This document shows, piece after piece, positions 51,369-63,465 of a DNA stretch of 64,000 bases. The notes beneath the pieces were generated by a model. The model searched no databases. It was not told the origin of the DNA and saw only the letters and a list, made by a program, of their open reading frames with translations. Every line of letters starts with the position of its first letter. The first letter of the stretch is position 1. The translations under genes and the position numbers were made by a program. Source of the DNA: Pholis gunnellus (taxonomy: Eukaryota > Chordata > Actinopteri > Perciformes > Pholidae); contig OU342816.1 in the NCBI GenBank assembly GCA_910591455.2, forward strand, positions 6,053,576 to 6,117,575. Direction: 5' to 3'.

Positions 51369-52736
51369 GATTCACAGGAAACGATGTAAACATGTAATCC
51401 TGCGTTTCTATTTGTAATTGTATCTCATTGAGCCTCATTGTTTACTGTTCACTCTCCTAATTGTGTCTTAAGGTACTGCTAATGCAAACCTAACTATTCT
51501 TCTACTACTCTGTCACATGTAAAGCCGTAAAGACTGCGGTGGCCTTTATTGTGAGGCATGCACAAGGAATGCAATGTATTTGTGACCAAATTAGATATAG
51601 CCAGGACTTAAATCTTAAGCACTGTACCTTTTTTACAGCACATTGTTTTTTTATGTTAAACCAGGTTGAGACTGTTAAATATAAATCAAAACGCTTAAAT
51701 CAGCGGTTTGTTTGCCAAGATTAGTTTCTTCCACAGACTCTGTGATGAGTCAGCTTTGAGTTCTGCACTCACAGACTTCATTTCATTTACAGAATATAAA
51801 CCTGTAGCATTCAAGTTCAAATCCATTTCTGAACAACAAATACACAGATTACACCGTATCGAACAAGAGAACCCTGGATTCATTGCGAAGAATATTTCCG
51901 ATACAACGTTATTTCACTTTGAGAGTTGCTTCATGCGTTGAATTTGACGAGTGACGCCTCTGAAATTACAGATTGTTAATGCTCGTAATTTCCACTTGCT
52001 TTCCAGGATCAGCCAACATCAATGACCGCAGCATGCTGGGCAACAGAGATAGTGAGATGGCAGTGTTTGTGGAAGATGAAGATCGGGTCCTTTCCGTCAT
52101 GGGAGGGCAGGAGTACCAGGCAGGACCCCTCGCACTCGCTCTGCGTAAAGAGTGTTTCAGGTCAGGACGAGATATGCAACTCCTGAAATGTGCGTTCTCT
52201 TTATGCATGAACTGTTACTACCTCTAAGGGAGTGTGTCGCCTATCTGTCTGTCATGGAAAATATCAAGGCTAGCTTAGTTTGTTTTTATTGAGAAGGGTC
52301 GGCTACCAAATGGAATCTGGCAACAAGTGAGGAACTATCTATGTATTTTTTTAGACTTACAAGAAAATCATCTAATTTGAAAATGATGTAATATTTCCTT
52401 TATGATGAACCTAAATAGTTTAATTCTCACTGAAGAACTTTAAATTATAATGTGACATGATAAGAACGTTTTGGACGTTTGAATGCTCTGTGCTTGCTGA
52501 ACATTCGCCTGTTATTTAGTTATTTATTTTCCCCACCAGAGTTCTTGTTGGAGCTTCTTCAGACCCCAGTGTCAATATTGACGATCCAATCAGTGATGAC
52601 TTCTTCTTCTTAGGCTGGAATGCACCTGCTAAACTGAATGCCACCATATACGACAAGGTATAAATTATGTAAACGATGGTGGATCATAAATCATGATATT
52701 TTTATTCAGGGTTAGATAGATGTAGTTTGTTTTCTT

Positions 52737-52772
<36 letters not shown>

Positions 52773-53025
52773 TTTGTTCTTGTTTGCTGCTCTACAACAG
52801 GTCTTCAAATGCCTGCCCCACAACGCTGTCCACAACATGCGACAGCTGAAGGAACACGCCAGCGAGAAACGCCTCTGCGACACAGATCCTGAGCAGGCCA
52901 GAGAGGAGCTAAAGGCCGTCCGAGGGCTGCTGGTCCACTTCCCGCTGAAGTTCCTGTGCGAGGAGAACCTGCTGCCTCCACTGAACACTAAAGAAGGCAT
53001 GGCTCCGGTGGGGCTGTGGACTTAA
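44020..53025 (+). CDS. pld2: Phospholipase D2
   Basis: Coding exons: 44020-44149, 44252-44379, 44479-44621, 44774-44867, 45261-45326, 45421-45479, 45575-45820, 45932-46075, 46164-46247, 46377-46455, 46572-46682, 46775-46984, 47091-47247, 47340-47458, 47846-47959, 49106-49210, 49615-49706, 49954-50067, 50353-50399, 50677-50811, 52007-52160, 52540-52657, 52801-53025 (TAA). The 957 residues (human about 933) hydrolyse phosphatidylcholine to phosphatidic acid and choline at membranes. Domains: PX (about 60-170), PH (about 207-320), HKD1 His446/Lys448/Asp453 (HEKTVAID) and HKD2 His779/Lys781/Asp786 (HSKTLIAD). The C-terminus VGLWT matches the PLD family's required hydrophobic end. The short, acidic loop after HKD1 is PLD2-like and lacks the long PLD1 insertion. 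Two in-frame donors exist in exon 12, at 46952 and 46985. Confidence 0.94.
48466..48483 (+). repeat. Poly-G tract (18 G)
   Basis: Eighteen consecutive G within the 1.1-kb pld2 intron 47960-49105, a possible G-quadruplex former in the transcript. Confidence 0.95.
51334..51366. repeat. CA microsatellite
   Basis: About 16 CA units inside pld2 intron 50812-52006. The rest of that intron is AT-rich and shows no other feature. Confidence 0.95.
52738..52772 (+). repeat. Poly-C tract (35 C) before the pld2 last exon
   Basis: Thirty-five consecutive C end 28 nt before exon 23 (52801), occupying the branch/polypyrimidine region of the last intron. Long C runs are unstable and may be mis-sized in an assembly. 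Confidence 0.93.
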
Positions 53026-53487
53026 GCGCAGCTGAGCTCGGATCAGACCACTACGTAACAGCTAAGGGGGCTGCTGCAGCACACGCTCCCTGTAGTTCCT
53101 AACGTTTAGCACGATAACCTTAAGTAGGTCCAACACTGACGCTGCAATGGTGAGGAAAGACATCTCCTCAACACAGTTAACGTTTTTTATATTGTCTCTT
53201 TGACTGACGATGACTCCGAACATAACCACTGAAATGTAGATTTTTCATACTGATTTAGAACAGTAGCTTAACCTGAGCTGGACCGTTTGTTCGTGACGAT
53301 CGCGTCTGCTGCATAGCTTGCACTACAGTGCAATCTGATCTGCGGGGCTGGCGGTGGTGTTAGACACACGTAAATGAATGTATGAGTCAGGAGAGGATTG
53401 CGAGGTTGTATTGGAAATCAAGCATTCTCACATGATCTGGGAACATAGTGTACATTTATTGGTGCAAGGTTTTTGGGTGGGTGGGTG

Positions 53488-53518
<31 letters not shown>
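53488..53518. repeat. CT microsatellite
   Basis: Uninterrupted CT dinucleotides in the pld2 3' flank or 3'UTR. Confidence 0.9.
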
Positions 53519-54639
53519 ATCGCACTCCCTCTCTCCCTCTGAGGCTTCACCTCTCACTGCAGTGCCAGCAAATCTGTCAGAACATTTGTGGTTGTTATGG
53601 TGACGGATATAAAGAGATGACTGGATGGTAGCTGAAACACAAACTGGAGAGGGCAGAAAAGGGAGAGTACCGATAGGAGGGATAACTTACTACATCAGGA
53701 TGTTGTAGACGGTAACATGTTGAAAGAGGACCGATCATTTCTGTGGGAGCAAAATCATTTAAATATTTTTGGATGAATGATCAGGAGGGAAAGAAAAGGA
53801 GGACAAGATAATTAAAGGTTGCTAGGTTGATTTACTGCTAAATGTTGCTTCTTCTTTTTTTCTATAGTCACCATGACAACCAAAGTGAATTATTATTACA
53901 TCATTCTGTCAGCAGAACAGAACAAAACATTCCAGTATCCACATCAGCTATTTCCATGCTGGTTCCTCAATTCTGTGTCCAGGTGCCATAACATGTCTCA
54001 CATATCTACACTTTTTATTGATTTACATGCACCAGGCTTTTATTAGGCTCATTACATTCAGCCATTACACTGTAACTGAGTCGTGGCATAATGTGGCTTG
54101 TATTCACGGTGCAATTCCCCCGGAGCAACATCGAGCCTTAAATCACAAAGCGTTTTAGGTTTTGTTTCATATGAAATTACGGTAGTTATTCTCTCAAAAC
54201 CTGCTAATTGTCTTGACTTGAGCCATTAGCACTGAATGACTACCATTGAGCAAGTCTTGCACTGGATAAACATGTAGCATCCATATTGCATTGACTGATT
54301 TGGAAATATCATGTAATATCTCGTAGCAAAGCAGAACCTGGAACACAGTCTTGCCAAGTTTATCAGAAACGGCAAAGCTCCTGTATCATAACAAGATTTT
54401 AGAGAACCAGCAGCAGCGAGGCAGACAAAAGGCAGAATGTGAGGCTTTTGAATGGGACTTTATCTTTTATACTCTTTCGTGTTTTTTTCATTGAATTTTT
54501 AAAAAAAGAGATCTGTATGTTTATAGAGACTTAAAATATTGGATTGATGTGCATGGCATTGCATTAAAAATATTTTTCTTTTAATTGCTGAACATACGAC
54601 AGAGCCAGTGAAATACACAGACTTCTTTGTCTGTACAGA

Positions 54640-54840
54640 GCTTTTTGTCAACAACACTACCAAGGTGGTTACAGCGTACAAAAGTACTCTTGGAACATTA
54701 GGCACAGGGGGGAAATTGGCACCTCTCCAGTACCAATCAACACTCCGCTCTTAGTCCGTACAGGGACTTGAACTTACAACCCGCCAGTTCCCAGGCCTGG
54801 GCCCTACTGCTGCTCCAGAGCCAATGCATCAGTGAACCTG
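54640..54840 (-). repeat. tRNA-derived SINE-like fragment
   Basis: Read on the minus strand, 54770-54780 gives AAGTTCAAGTCCC, close to the polymerase III B box. About 45-50 nt upstream lies TGGCTCTGGAGC, a possible degenerate A box. The downstream sequence (CTGTACGGACTAAGAGCGG...) resembles the body of a SINE. It does not fold into a full cloverleaf by eye, so it is not called a tRNA gene. Confidence 0.4.
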
Positions 54841-56129
54841 ACAGATGACAAGTGTCACACATGAACTCTGCCTTGTCACTACATGAAGCACCTTTCACAG
54901 AGGACGACACTATGAGCTCTTGCACACTAGAAACTGGGTATTTGCTGTAACCTGTCTTTTACAGCACAAAATGGTTGCCTTGAGGGGTATACTTTGTTTA
55001 AGGATTCTACCGAAATGTCTGTGATATACTGAGAACCTTATACTGTTTTACCATGATTTTTGTTTTTATTGGACTAATAGCCAGCATTACCAGTACATTT
55101 TTATGAATAAACTACTAACAGAAACTAAACAAAAAAGTTACCATGTGAAAATCTTTATGTATGAAAACTTGCATATCTTTGTTTTTAGCTTAGAGTTGCT
55201 GATGTATAGCCTACTAACACTGAGGGTTAGAGAGATAATACATATTCTTCCTTAATCATTTAGAAACAGTTATGAACAACCTCACTTCAAGGTATGTTAT
55301 TTTTCTTATTTCCTCAATAAACTTGTTTTTTATGGAGTTTCAAAGTGACTTTAAAAGAAAATGTAATCAAAATGGCCATGGGAATCAAAAAATAGCCTTC
55401 CACAGCCAGAACTACTGATACCATCTGGAAACAGAGTGTGACATTTTTCAAGAAAAAAGAAAATATGACGAGGGAAACATTCTAATCCTAAAATTCAAGG
55501 ATCTTTTGTCATGATGCAACACAGGGATGCACAACAAAAGTTAGTTGTAGCCCATTTTCAACACAACAAACACATGGCAAACAAAACAAAAACAGTAACA
55601 CATTCCTGTCGTGCATTTTTTGGGAATTTGCATCACAAGGAATGTAAACAGCAGCAACAAAATGGTATCACTAGTACTTTCAAATCCATCCTTTGTTATC
55701 TGTTCATTCTTGGAACAAATAATGTATTTTAGTAGATCAATTTCAAGACTGAGTGTACATAGAAACTGAACATGTAAATGGGGACTATTTAACACTTAAA
55801 TAAGTTAATTTAACATATGAATGATGAAATCTTCAATAAAGCACCATGTTAGATTGTTTTTTAACTCTTTGTGGACAGCTTTGGACTTGAATCATGCATT
55901 ATGATCTGTTGAAGATAAAGTAGGCCTGTCTTAATGTAAAATAACTGTAGTTGGCATAAAGCTCTTAGAATGGCAGACATATCAGAGCAAAACAAAGAAC
56001 AGGAAAGGGTCAATTAGTTACTAAGAGCCACAGACACACTAGGAATGATACATTGCAGCGTGTTTTTTTAGTTATCCAGCAGAATTGTATTTAAATTTAA
56101 CTTATTTTTGAGCCGGAGTAGGTCATTGC

Positions 56130-57528
56130 AGGACAGATATGTCAGAGGACGAACTCGGCTGTGCTGCTGGGAGCAGACAGATGCAGTTGCGTAGGTTGCG
56201 TTCCGCTGTAATGTTGCAGGTAATTTGTCCCTGATGAAGCACCGTAGTCATCCAGAGCAAACACTTGAGGAACGTGTGCAGCCAATCGTCAGTACAACCC
56301 CGCAAGACTACAACAAGGCTGGGAGTGGGAGGGAGGACTCGGGAAGCAAAACATGGCGAAATAACAAGTTTAGCTGTCGCCGCTTTTGAAACTGCACCGT
56401 GTCTTTAGTGTTGGAGTATAACTACCAGTTCATACAAATCGGACGCGTGAGCACGAAGGCAACGCTTAACTTTAAAGAGTCGTTGGCCCCAATTTACTAG
56501 TATTACGGCGGTGCCTCGCGGAAAAAAATAAAAAAAATAGTGCTCGTCTGCTTGCCTGCGCTTTTTCCCCGGAAGGTTGTGGCGGTGCTAGGCGCGACTG
56601 TCAACAGAGAAAATGGATGAAGAAGGAAAGTTTATTCTGGAAAAGACTATTTAGCCGACTAGCTTAGCTACGTTAGCTAGCCAGTTAACGTGCGGTTGAT
56701 TGCACGCACCTGACTCGGTGTTCGGATGAACGTGCGCTCCGGGTCCGGACTGAGGAATATTTAAGTCGTGTTAACAAGTTTGACAACTGCAGTCGCGAAG
56801 GATCGTATTTCAAACGAGGCCATTATTTTCATTTTCCGCACTTTGTCTTTATATTTTGGGAGGACACACGTTCGAGGCTAATATTGACAGCCTGACAGAC
56901 GGTTCTGGTGCGGACGGACCCGGACGCCATCACATCAGACGTTTGCGTCCTTTTTAAAAAAAAACAAAAAACAACCGTTGAGCCGTACATGTTGTTTCCC
57001 ACTAGGAATGCTTCAGTGACACACCGGTCCTATCGGGTAGTTTAGACGCATCCTTCTCTCACACATGACATTAGCTGGATGTTGTACAGCAGCAGAGACG
57101 TCTTGTCAAAATGAACGCAGCAAGGTGTTCAACAACAGTGGAGGTGCATCGCGTTGTTGGTAGAACGGTACCGATGGCCGGCTAACGGTGACGTTACCAC
57201 TCTGTTGAAATCTCTTGTGTGAAGTTAAACTGTATTTTAATTAAATATTGTAAGCAGGATTTCTGTAAAAACAACAACTGCGGATAACAGTGTAGCTCTC
57301 GCGAGCTAGCCAGCTGGGTGCGCCTGTATCTGCGATGTGTTCGCTAATCTAAGTGCTAACCGTGTTGTTCCGCAACAGTTTCTGCACATTGGACAGCCCG
57401 TTTTGCTGAATTTAATCCATAGATAACACCGGTCAAGATCGCCGTAGCAGCCACTTATAACCCCCCTCAGTACTTCTTGTCAAATATCTGGCTAACTTGG
57501 TAGCTAAGGCTCTAAGTTTTCTCCAGCT
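56130..57528 (+). promoter_or_regulatory. mink1 CpG-rich promoter and 5'UTR
   Basis: CpG-dense sequence, most markedly about 56330-56950, leads to the mink1 start codon with no TATA box visible. Several upstream ATGs (for example at 56353, a four-codon frame, and 57112) precede the main start, so a long, uORF-containing 5'UTR or an additional intron is possible. Confidence 0.55.
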
Positions 57529-60500
57529 ATGTCTGAAAACGCCCCCACACGAAGCCTGGACGACATAGACCTCGCCGCTCTGAGGGTGAGTATTTGTTGT
57601 AAAGATGCGTGTGCTGCACTTTATTCATGTAGAATGATGGCAGACGGACTCAGTGGATGTTATGTCATATGAACTGAAGTGTCGGTTTGCCTCCCGACAC
57701 GAGCACGACCGTTCAACACCCACGCGACAAAAGTTGAGGTGGAATAAACATCCCTTGGCCCTGCATTGCTGCAGGCAGCTGAGCTGCTTCAGTGTCACAG
57801 ATTCACATCAGGGATCAGTTAATAAATAAAGAAACGAGTTTACAGCCTGGACAACTTTTAGTGATTAGTGCATTAATAAAAAATAAATTAATAAATAACA
57901 AAAACACAAGAATGATGGCTGCTTCTGTGTATCACCTGAAACTCTGTCATTGTCATGTAGTTATTAGTTATTAGTCTGTTTTTTTTATAATGTATTTTAA
58001 ACTAACGTGACCAGTTCTAAACTCTTGAGATTGAGATGCACAAACACGATCTCTATTGTTGTTGTTTGGAGGTGTTTTCCCATATGGGGGCTTTGCAGTC
58101 GTGATTCCAAGTTGAATGGGAAATCCTCTCTCCATTTCCTTGTGAATTTTGGTTCTGGTCTTTCTGGTTTGGTTTCTCTTAAAATACTACAAGTATTAGA
58201 CCTTGTTCTTACTGATCTGGTATTAGCAGTGGTCCTCCTTGAAGGCCTCAGTTTAACAGAAAAATCAATCAACCTTTTCTGACTACCCTCTTCTAACAAT
58301 AGAACCACTTTAACTGACAATAACTTAAATCAAATGAGATAAAAAGGGTCAGGACTATTCTGATTTGAAGAAAAATCTTCTTTCCAAGGCTACAGTTTCT
58401 TAATTGAGACCACAGCCCTGATGTTCCCTTTTGATGCATCTCTCCATTTCAATGGGAAGTGTCAAAATCTATGATTGTGTTGCAGCAGTAAATCCCCCAA
58501 AGACACTCTTATTAGCATTATAAAGACGCTTTTTATGCGTTCAGTCACTGCCTTTTTGAAAAGGTAGATCACAGCCCTGTCGCCCCACTTAGCTACAGGT
58601 TTGAAACAGAACAATAGCTTTCTTTTTCATTATTATTTTTTATATCTCTGTCTAGAATCAAAATGACCAAAGGTTACTCTGAGTGACTTTCCTCTGGGTG
58701 GGTTACTCCATGGAAAATAAACAGTGTTGAGGAATTCACATATTTATGGGGCTTAACAGGAGATCAGGGGTAGTTTATCTGTATCTTGGCATGCTTGGAC
58801 CTCTGTTCTTCTCCCTGACTTTAAATGAAGAGATTTTTCAAAATCCCTTCATATCGTTAGAGCTGACCCAGCTCTTTATAACATATCTGTATTCAATGGT
58901 TATATGAGAAGATTGCCAATATTATCCAAGTTTATTTTTTCCGTTTAAAATAAGATGCAATCACTTCATTGAATTTGGGAATTATCAATCTCAATAATAT
59001 CTCTGTTCAGTAAATTGAAGTCATGTTTGAATATGAAAGTTTTTTTTGTTGGAAAGTGAAGTTACTGTTGGGTTTAAAGTGGTAATGAAATCCTTAAAAT
59101 ACAAAAAAATACCAATATCTGCCTGGCCATCTACCACTATAATTAATTGTGATTTGTGTTAGCTGACCATTTAGACTTCGAGTTGCCCTGTGGAGGTTTC
59201 TTATAAACAAACAAAAGTGAAATGTTTACATTCAGTATCACTCACCAAAAGGCATCGTGTGTATCCTTGAGCTCCAACAAATGTGTTAAATGAGTTTCCT
59301 CATAAAACATTTTTTAGTATTTTGAATCTAGCATTGTTTACTAGCTAACAGTCCTCTTCTTCCGTGCCTTTGTTGGGGCATGCTGCATGTCTCGGGCGCT
59401 ACTGCCACCTGTTGATGAGTGGAATAGTGTGAAACCATTGGCAGGACTGTGGAGCACGACACCCTTGTGCGCGTGCATGTCCCTGTTCATGCGCATTAGG
59501 GTCCCAGTCATAGAGAAACGGCTCCACGGCGCTACTAGAGGACAAAAACTCCATGGGGAACCTTTAAGTGGCTCAATCACAGGAGGAGTCCAGCATTGGG
59601 CTACATAGCAACTGTACACGTGCAACAACTAATTATTTGTGCTGTAACACGTTTCAATGTCAGTCGCACTGGATACAATCAAAGACACCTGCACAACTGT
59701 TTCAACTACAGTTGGCATAGCAAGTTACACTTGTGGAACTAAGACAATTAAAGAGACATGGTCACACTCCAACAAATATGTCTGCTGAGTTTCACCTGTT
59801 TTGTTCTTAATTTAAAACTATTGGAAAGTGATTTCTTTGCTGATTTTCAGTTTCAAACCGAAGCTTTGATAGTGTGATGAGATTATTGGATGCTGGTTTA
59901 CCAGGAGCACCAGCCCTCTGGAAATGAAACTCATGACACATCTAGTCTTGTGATTTTTTTTATTTTGGTGCAGTGGAACAAAAAATATTTTTTTGTGGAC
60001 ACACTCTAACTTTGGATGGATGTACATTAACCCTCAATGTGTTGGCTGATTCTGGGCCCATAGTGGTAGCATAATCCAACAATGGAAAAAACAAAAGTAA
60101 ATGTTCTACCTTAACTTAGATGTGCAAATTCATGCTGTTGGGATCAGTTGACTGAATTTGAAAAAAAAGATGAAGTACTTTTGAAGTACCAAATTTATGT
60201 ATCAGGAAGCCATTTAAAAACATTTGAGGTCAACTGTAAAGTTGTTCACTAATGATATTCAGGGAATGCAAGTGTTTGAGTTGTGATTTTGACTATTGAT
60301 GCAGCTGTGTATCCACAGAAAGGGCCGACTTCCTCTGTCAGCTCAGCTGACACCCCTGCAGGAAATGTGTGGTCAACTTCCCAATGGACCATTATCCGTG
60401 TCTTTTAAAGTTTATACCCTGTTGAACTTTGATGGGAATGCACTGCATTGTTCCCTGAGGTTAATCAATACATAAGTTTACACATTAATAAGACAGCATT

Positions 60501-61347
60501 ATATCCATAAGAACTACCAGAGCTGCCATTTGTATCACTTAAGCAGGCTGACTGCAGCTTTCTCCTCCAGTTACCCCGTGGTTTTACTGCTTCCTTGCCG
60601 TTTTAGTAATCATTGCAATGTGTTTGACTGTGTGCTGGTGGTGCTAATCCTTGAACATAACTGTACCCTTCCCCTTCTATCACTTCGTTCCTCTCATCCC
60701 ACTCTCGTGGGCGAAGCTGCCCGCCTCTGCCTTGCCACCCACTCATTATTCTCTTCCATAGCATCACGTTGTTGCCTCCTGCTTTACGTTACAGTTCCCC
60801 CTCTTTAGTGTTAGAACACGCTTCAAAATATGGTATGTTTATGTCATCTGGGTTGTGTGTGCATTTGCATCAAATGTGTGGTCACTTCCCAGTTTTACTG
60901 CCAAATCTTTCATAAGTATACATGCTATTTTCTTCCCATAAATGTTTCCTGTCTCAAAGGAATTCCCCCCCCCCCCCTCCTTGTTGAAGGCAGAACACCC
61001 ATCATTGAAAACAGATGAAAGGAGGATAGGTCATGCTGTACATTCTAAACCCAAAGCAGCAGTCTAACCACCCACACATCTTCTTAAAGCCATATTGAAA
61101 TTGCTTGAAAGTGGAACTGATTGTCATATTCCCTTGTGTCTTGGGGGAGGGGTTGCGTAATTAAGTCAAAGCACCCCTGGTGTCGGTAGAATGTGTGTTC
61201 ACTCTATTGAAACTTAACACGAACAAATCAGGAAAAGGCCAGATGGATGTCCATGTCAAATCCATATCTAATCTAATATCAATATGTAGTGTATCTGCTC
61301 GTCTGTTTCCTCCGTGATGTGGGCGGGCGGTGAGTGTGTGTGTGTGT

Positions 61348-61397
<50 letters not shown>

Positions 61398-61582
61398 CTA
61401 GGAAGATTGAGTTCAGATGATTTGTATGGTAATATTGGATTAAAATTGGCTTTGGTGTATACAAAGTAGAAACCATTGGGGTTGTTTTTATGTATGAATC
61501 TCTGCGCTTTTGTTTGTTTATATGATGTGTTGTTGATGGACTCAATAGATCTACTGCTACACTTTAACTGATGTACACATTA

Positions 61583-61637
<55 letters not shown>

Positions 61638-63465
61638 CTTTTAATTTAAAACATTTTTTATTTTGTGTCCTCAACAGTGTTTTGTATTCAGACTTCCAAC
61701 ATTATTGAAGCCAGATGGCAGGAGTTACTAGAGCAGGTGCAGTTTAGTATGAATTTAGTATCTAAGCGTGACTTTTAACTGAGGAAACATGAGTGTAACA
61801 ACGTGAAATACGACCTCCACTTAAGGCCGGCATTGAAGTGTAGATGTGTAGGATTCAAAGAAGAACAAAGCGAGCATCAGACACTTAGGACAAAAAATAG
61901 ATACGGTTCGCTTCGAGTGTAGCCGTTTTTAATTTAGCAAATATAAAAAAGCAAAACAAAATGCTGTTTATTTTATTGAAATGCTGTTTGTATTTGGGGC
62001 GGTTTGTATTTTCATGGTGTATCTGACCCGGCTCTGTCTGTATGTTGTACGTCTCATGAATTTGACCGTGTCTCCCGTAGGACCCAGCAGGGATCTTTGA
62101 GCTGGTCGAGGTCGTCGGCAATGGGACCTATGGGCAGGTGTACAAGGTGAGACATGATGCCTAAATTATACCTCCATGATGTCGTGCTCTTTTTCACCTG
62201 TGCGATAAGTTGCTATAAAACTGGGCACCGAAGACCACTCTAGAGCCTGCTCTGTGTTAAATATTTTTTGCATTCATTTCTCAGATTACAGTAGATTTAG
62301 CTAATTGCTCTGTAAGTAAGCTGTCAGCCTGAAAAGTTAAAACTGTCTGTGACCGAAAGATAACAGACACTGGAGAAGAAAATGTAAAATAAGAACGGTG
62401 AAGTGGTGTGACAACGCAATTAGCCACACTTGATGCGGCGAGATTCAAAGAGTTTCAGAGACGAGGAGTCCCGGGTTCATTTTGAACTTTACTGACCACT
62501 GTTGTGATGAACTTGTCAGGGCCGTCACGTGAAGACGGGCCAGCTGGCTGCCATCAAGGTGATGGATGTCACGGAGGAGGAAGAAGAGGAGATCAAAGCT
62601 GAAATCAACATGCTGAAGAAATACAGCCACCACCGCAACATAGCCACGTACTACGGTGCCTTTGTGAAGAAGAGTCCACCCGGACATGATGACCAACTTT
62701 GGGTCGGTCTCCCCTTTTACCTGGCCTGATCCTTTTTAATAGCAGTGTGCCTCATTGATTGTGCTCACTACGTCTGCATTTGTCTGTATGTAGCTGGTGA
62801 TGGAGTTCTGTGGGGCGGGATCAGTGACCGACCTGGTGAAAAACACTAAGGGCAGCTCTCTAAAGGAGGACTGGATTGCTTACATCTGCAGAGAAATCCT
62901 AAGGGTGAGAAATGGCCGTCCCACCAGTCAAAACAAGTCTGCAGCAGAGGTCACTCCTTACTGATCCATTTTGACTTCTTTGTCTGTGCGCAGGGCCTTT
63001 CTCATCTCCACGCCCACAAAGTCATCCACAGGGACATCAAGGGCCAGAACGTGCTGCTAACGGAGAACGCAGAGGTCAAACTGGGTACGTTGAATGCTTT
63101 GTAGCTTTTGGGTAAAAGAGCAACAGTAGGCATCTGCTACCCAGCGTCGTCTCACATCCTTTTTCCTCTGATCGCTCTGTCCACATTCAGTTGATTTCGG
63201 GGTGAGTGCCCAGTTGGACAGGACTGTCGGGCGTAGGAACACCTTCATCGGCACACCGTACTGGATGGCACCCGAGGTTATTGCCTGTGACGAGAACCCC
63301 GACTCCACCTATGACTACAGGGTAACGGAAGCACTGTGTTTGTGTCCGCACTATGCTGCGGGGAGCATACGAAAGGTAGACGCTGACCTGGTCCCTTGTG
63401 TGTTTTGCAGAGTGATATCTGGTCCTTGGGGATCACAGCCATTGAGATGGCAGAGGGAGCTCCTC
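57529..63465 (+). CDS. mink1: Misshapen-like kinase 1, N-terminal kinase domain, 3' partial
   Basis: Exons: 57529-57585, 62081-62146, 62520-62702, 62794-62904, 62994-63084, 63191-63321, 63411-63465 (donor follows; gene continues past the window). The visible 231 residues form most of a GCK-IV/STE20 kinase domain that phosphorylates JNK- and Hippo-pathway targets. The Gly-rich loop is G32-N-G-T-Y-G37, with Lys54 (AAIK), HRD Asp153 (IHRDIKGQN), DFG Asp171, activation-segment GTPYWMAPE (190-198) and DIWSLG from 215. The short start MSENAPTRSLDDIDLAALR matches the MINK1/TNIK/MAP4K4 N-terminus. The paralogue call relies on pld2/chrne synteny, since the three kinase domains are nearly identical. 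The citron homology domain is off the right edge. Confidence 0.9.
61333..61391. repeat. GT microsatellite
   Basis: Nearly pure GT over about 59 bp with one GAG interruption, in mink1 intron 1. Confidence 0.95.
61587..61632. repeat. TA microsatellite
   Basis: About 23 TA units 200 bp after the GT run. It is self-complementary and may extrude as a cruciform. Confidence 0.95.

Larger units (their letters stand above)
53026..56120. other. pld2 3'UTR and downstream flank
   Basis: No further coding exon. AATAAA signals at 55106-55111, 55316-55321 and 55835-55840 allow 3'UTRs of about 2.1-2.8 kb. A CT microsatellite lies at about 53488-53518, and a tRNA-derived SINE-like segment lies on the minus strand near 54.7 kb. 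Confidence 0.5.
57586..62080 (+). other. mink1 intron 1
   Basis: A 4.5-kb intron with no supported exon. It contains a 13-C run at 60965-60977, a GT microsatellite at 61333-61391 and a TA microsatellite at 61587-61632. Confidence 0.7.

Noticed and set aside
44020..53025. PLD1 instead of PLD2
   Set aside because: The loop after HKD1 is short, the length is closer to PLD2, and the neighbours are those of PLD2.
54740..54840. A minus-strand tRNA gene
   Set aside because: Only a B-box-like segment is convincing; no acceptor stem or full cloverleaf can be drawn.
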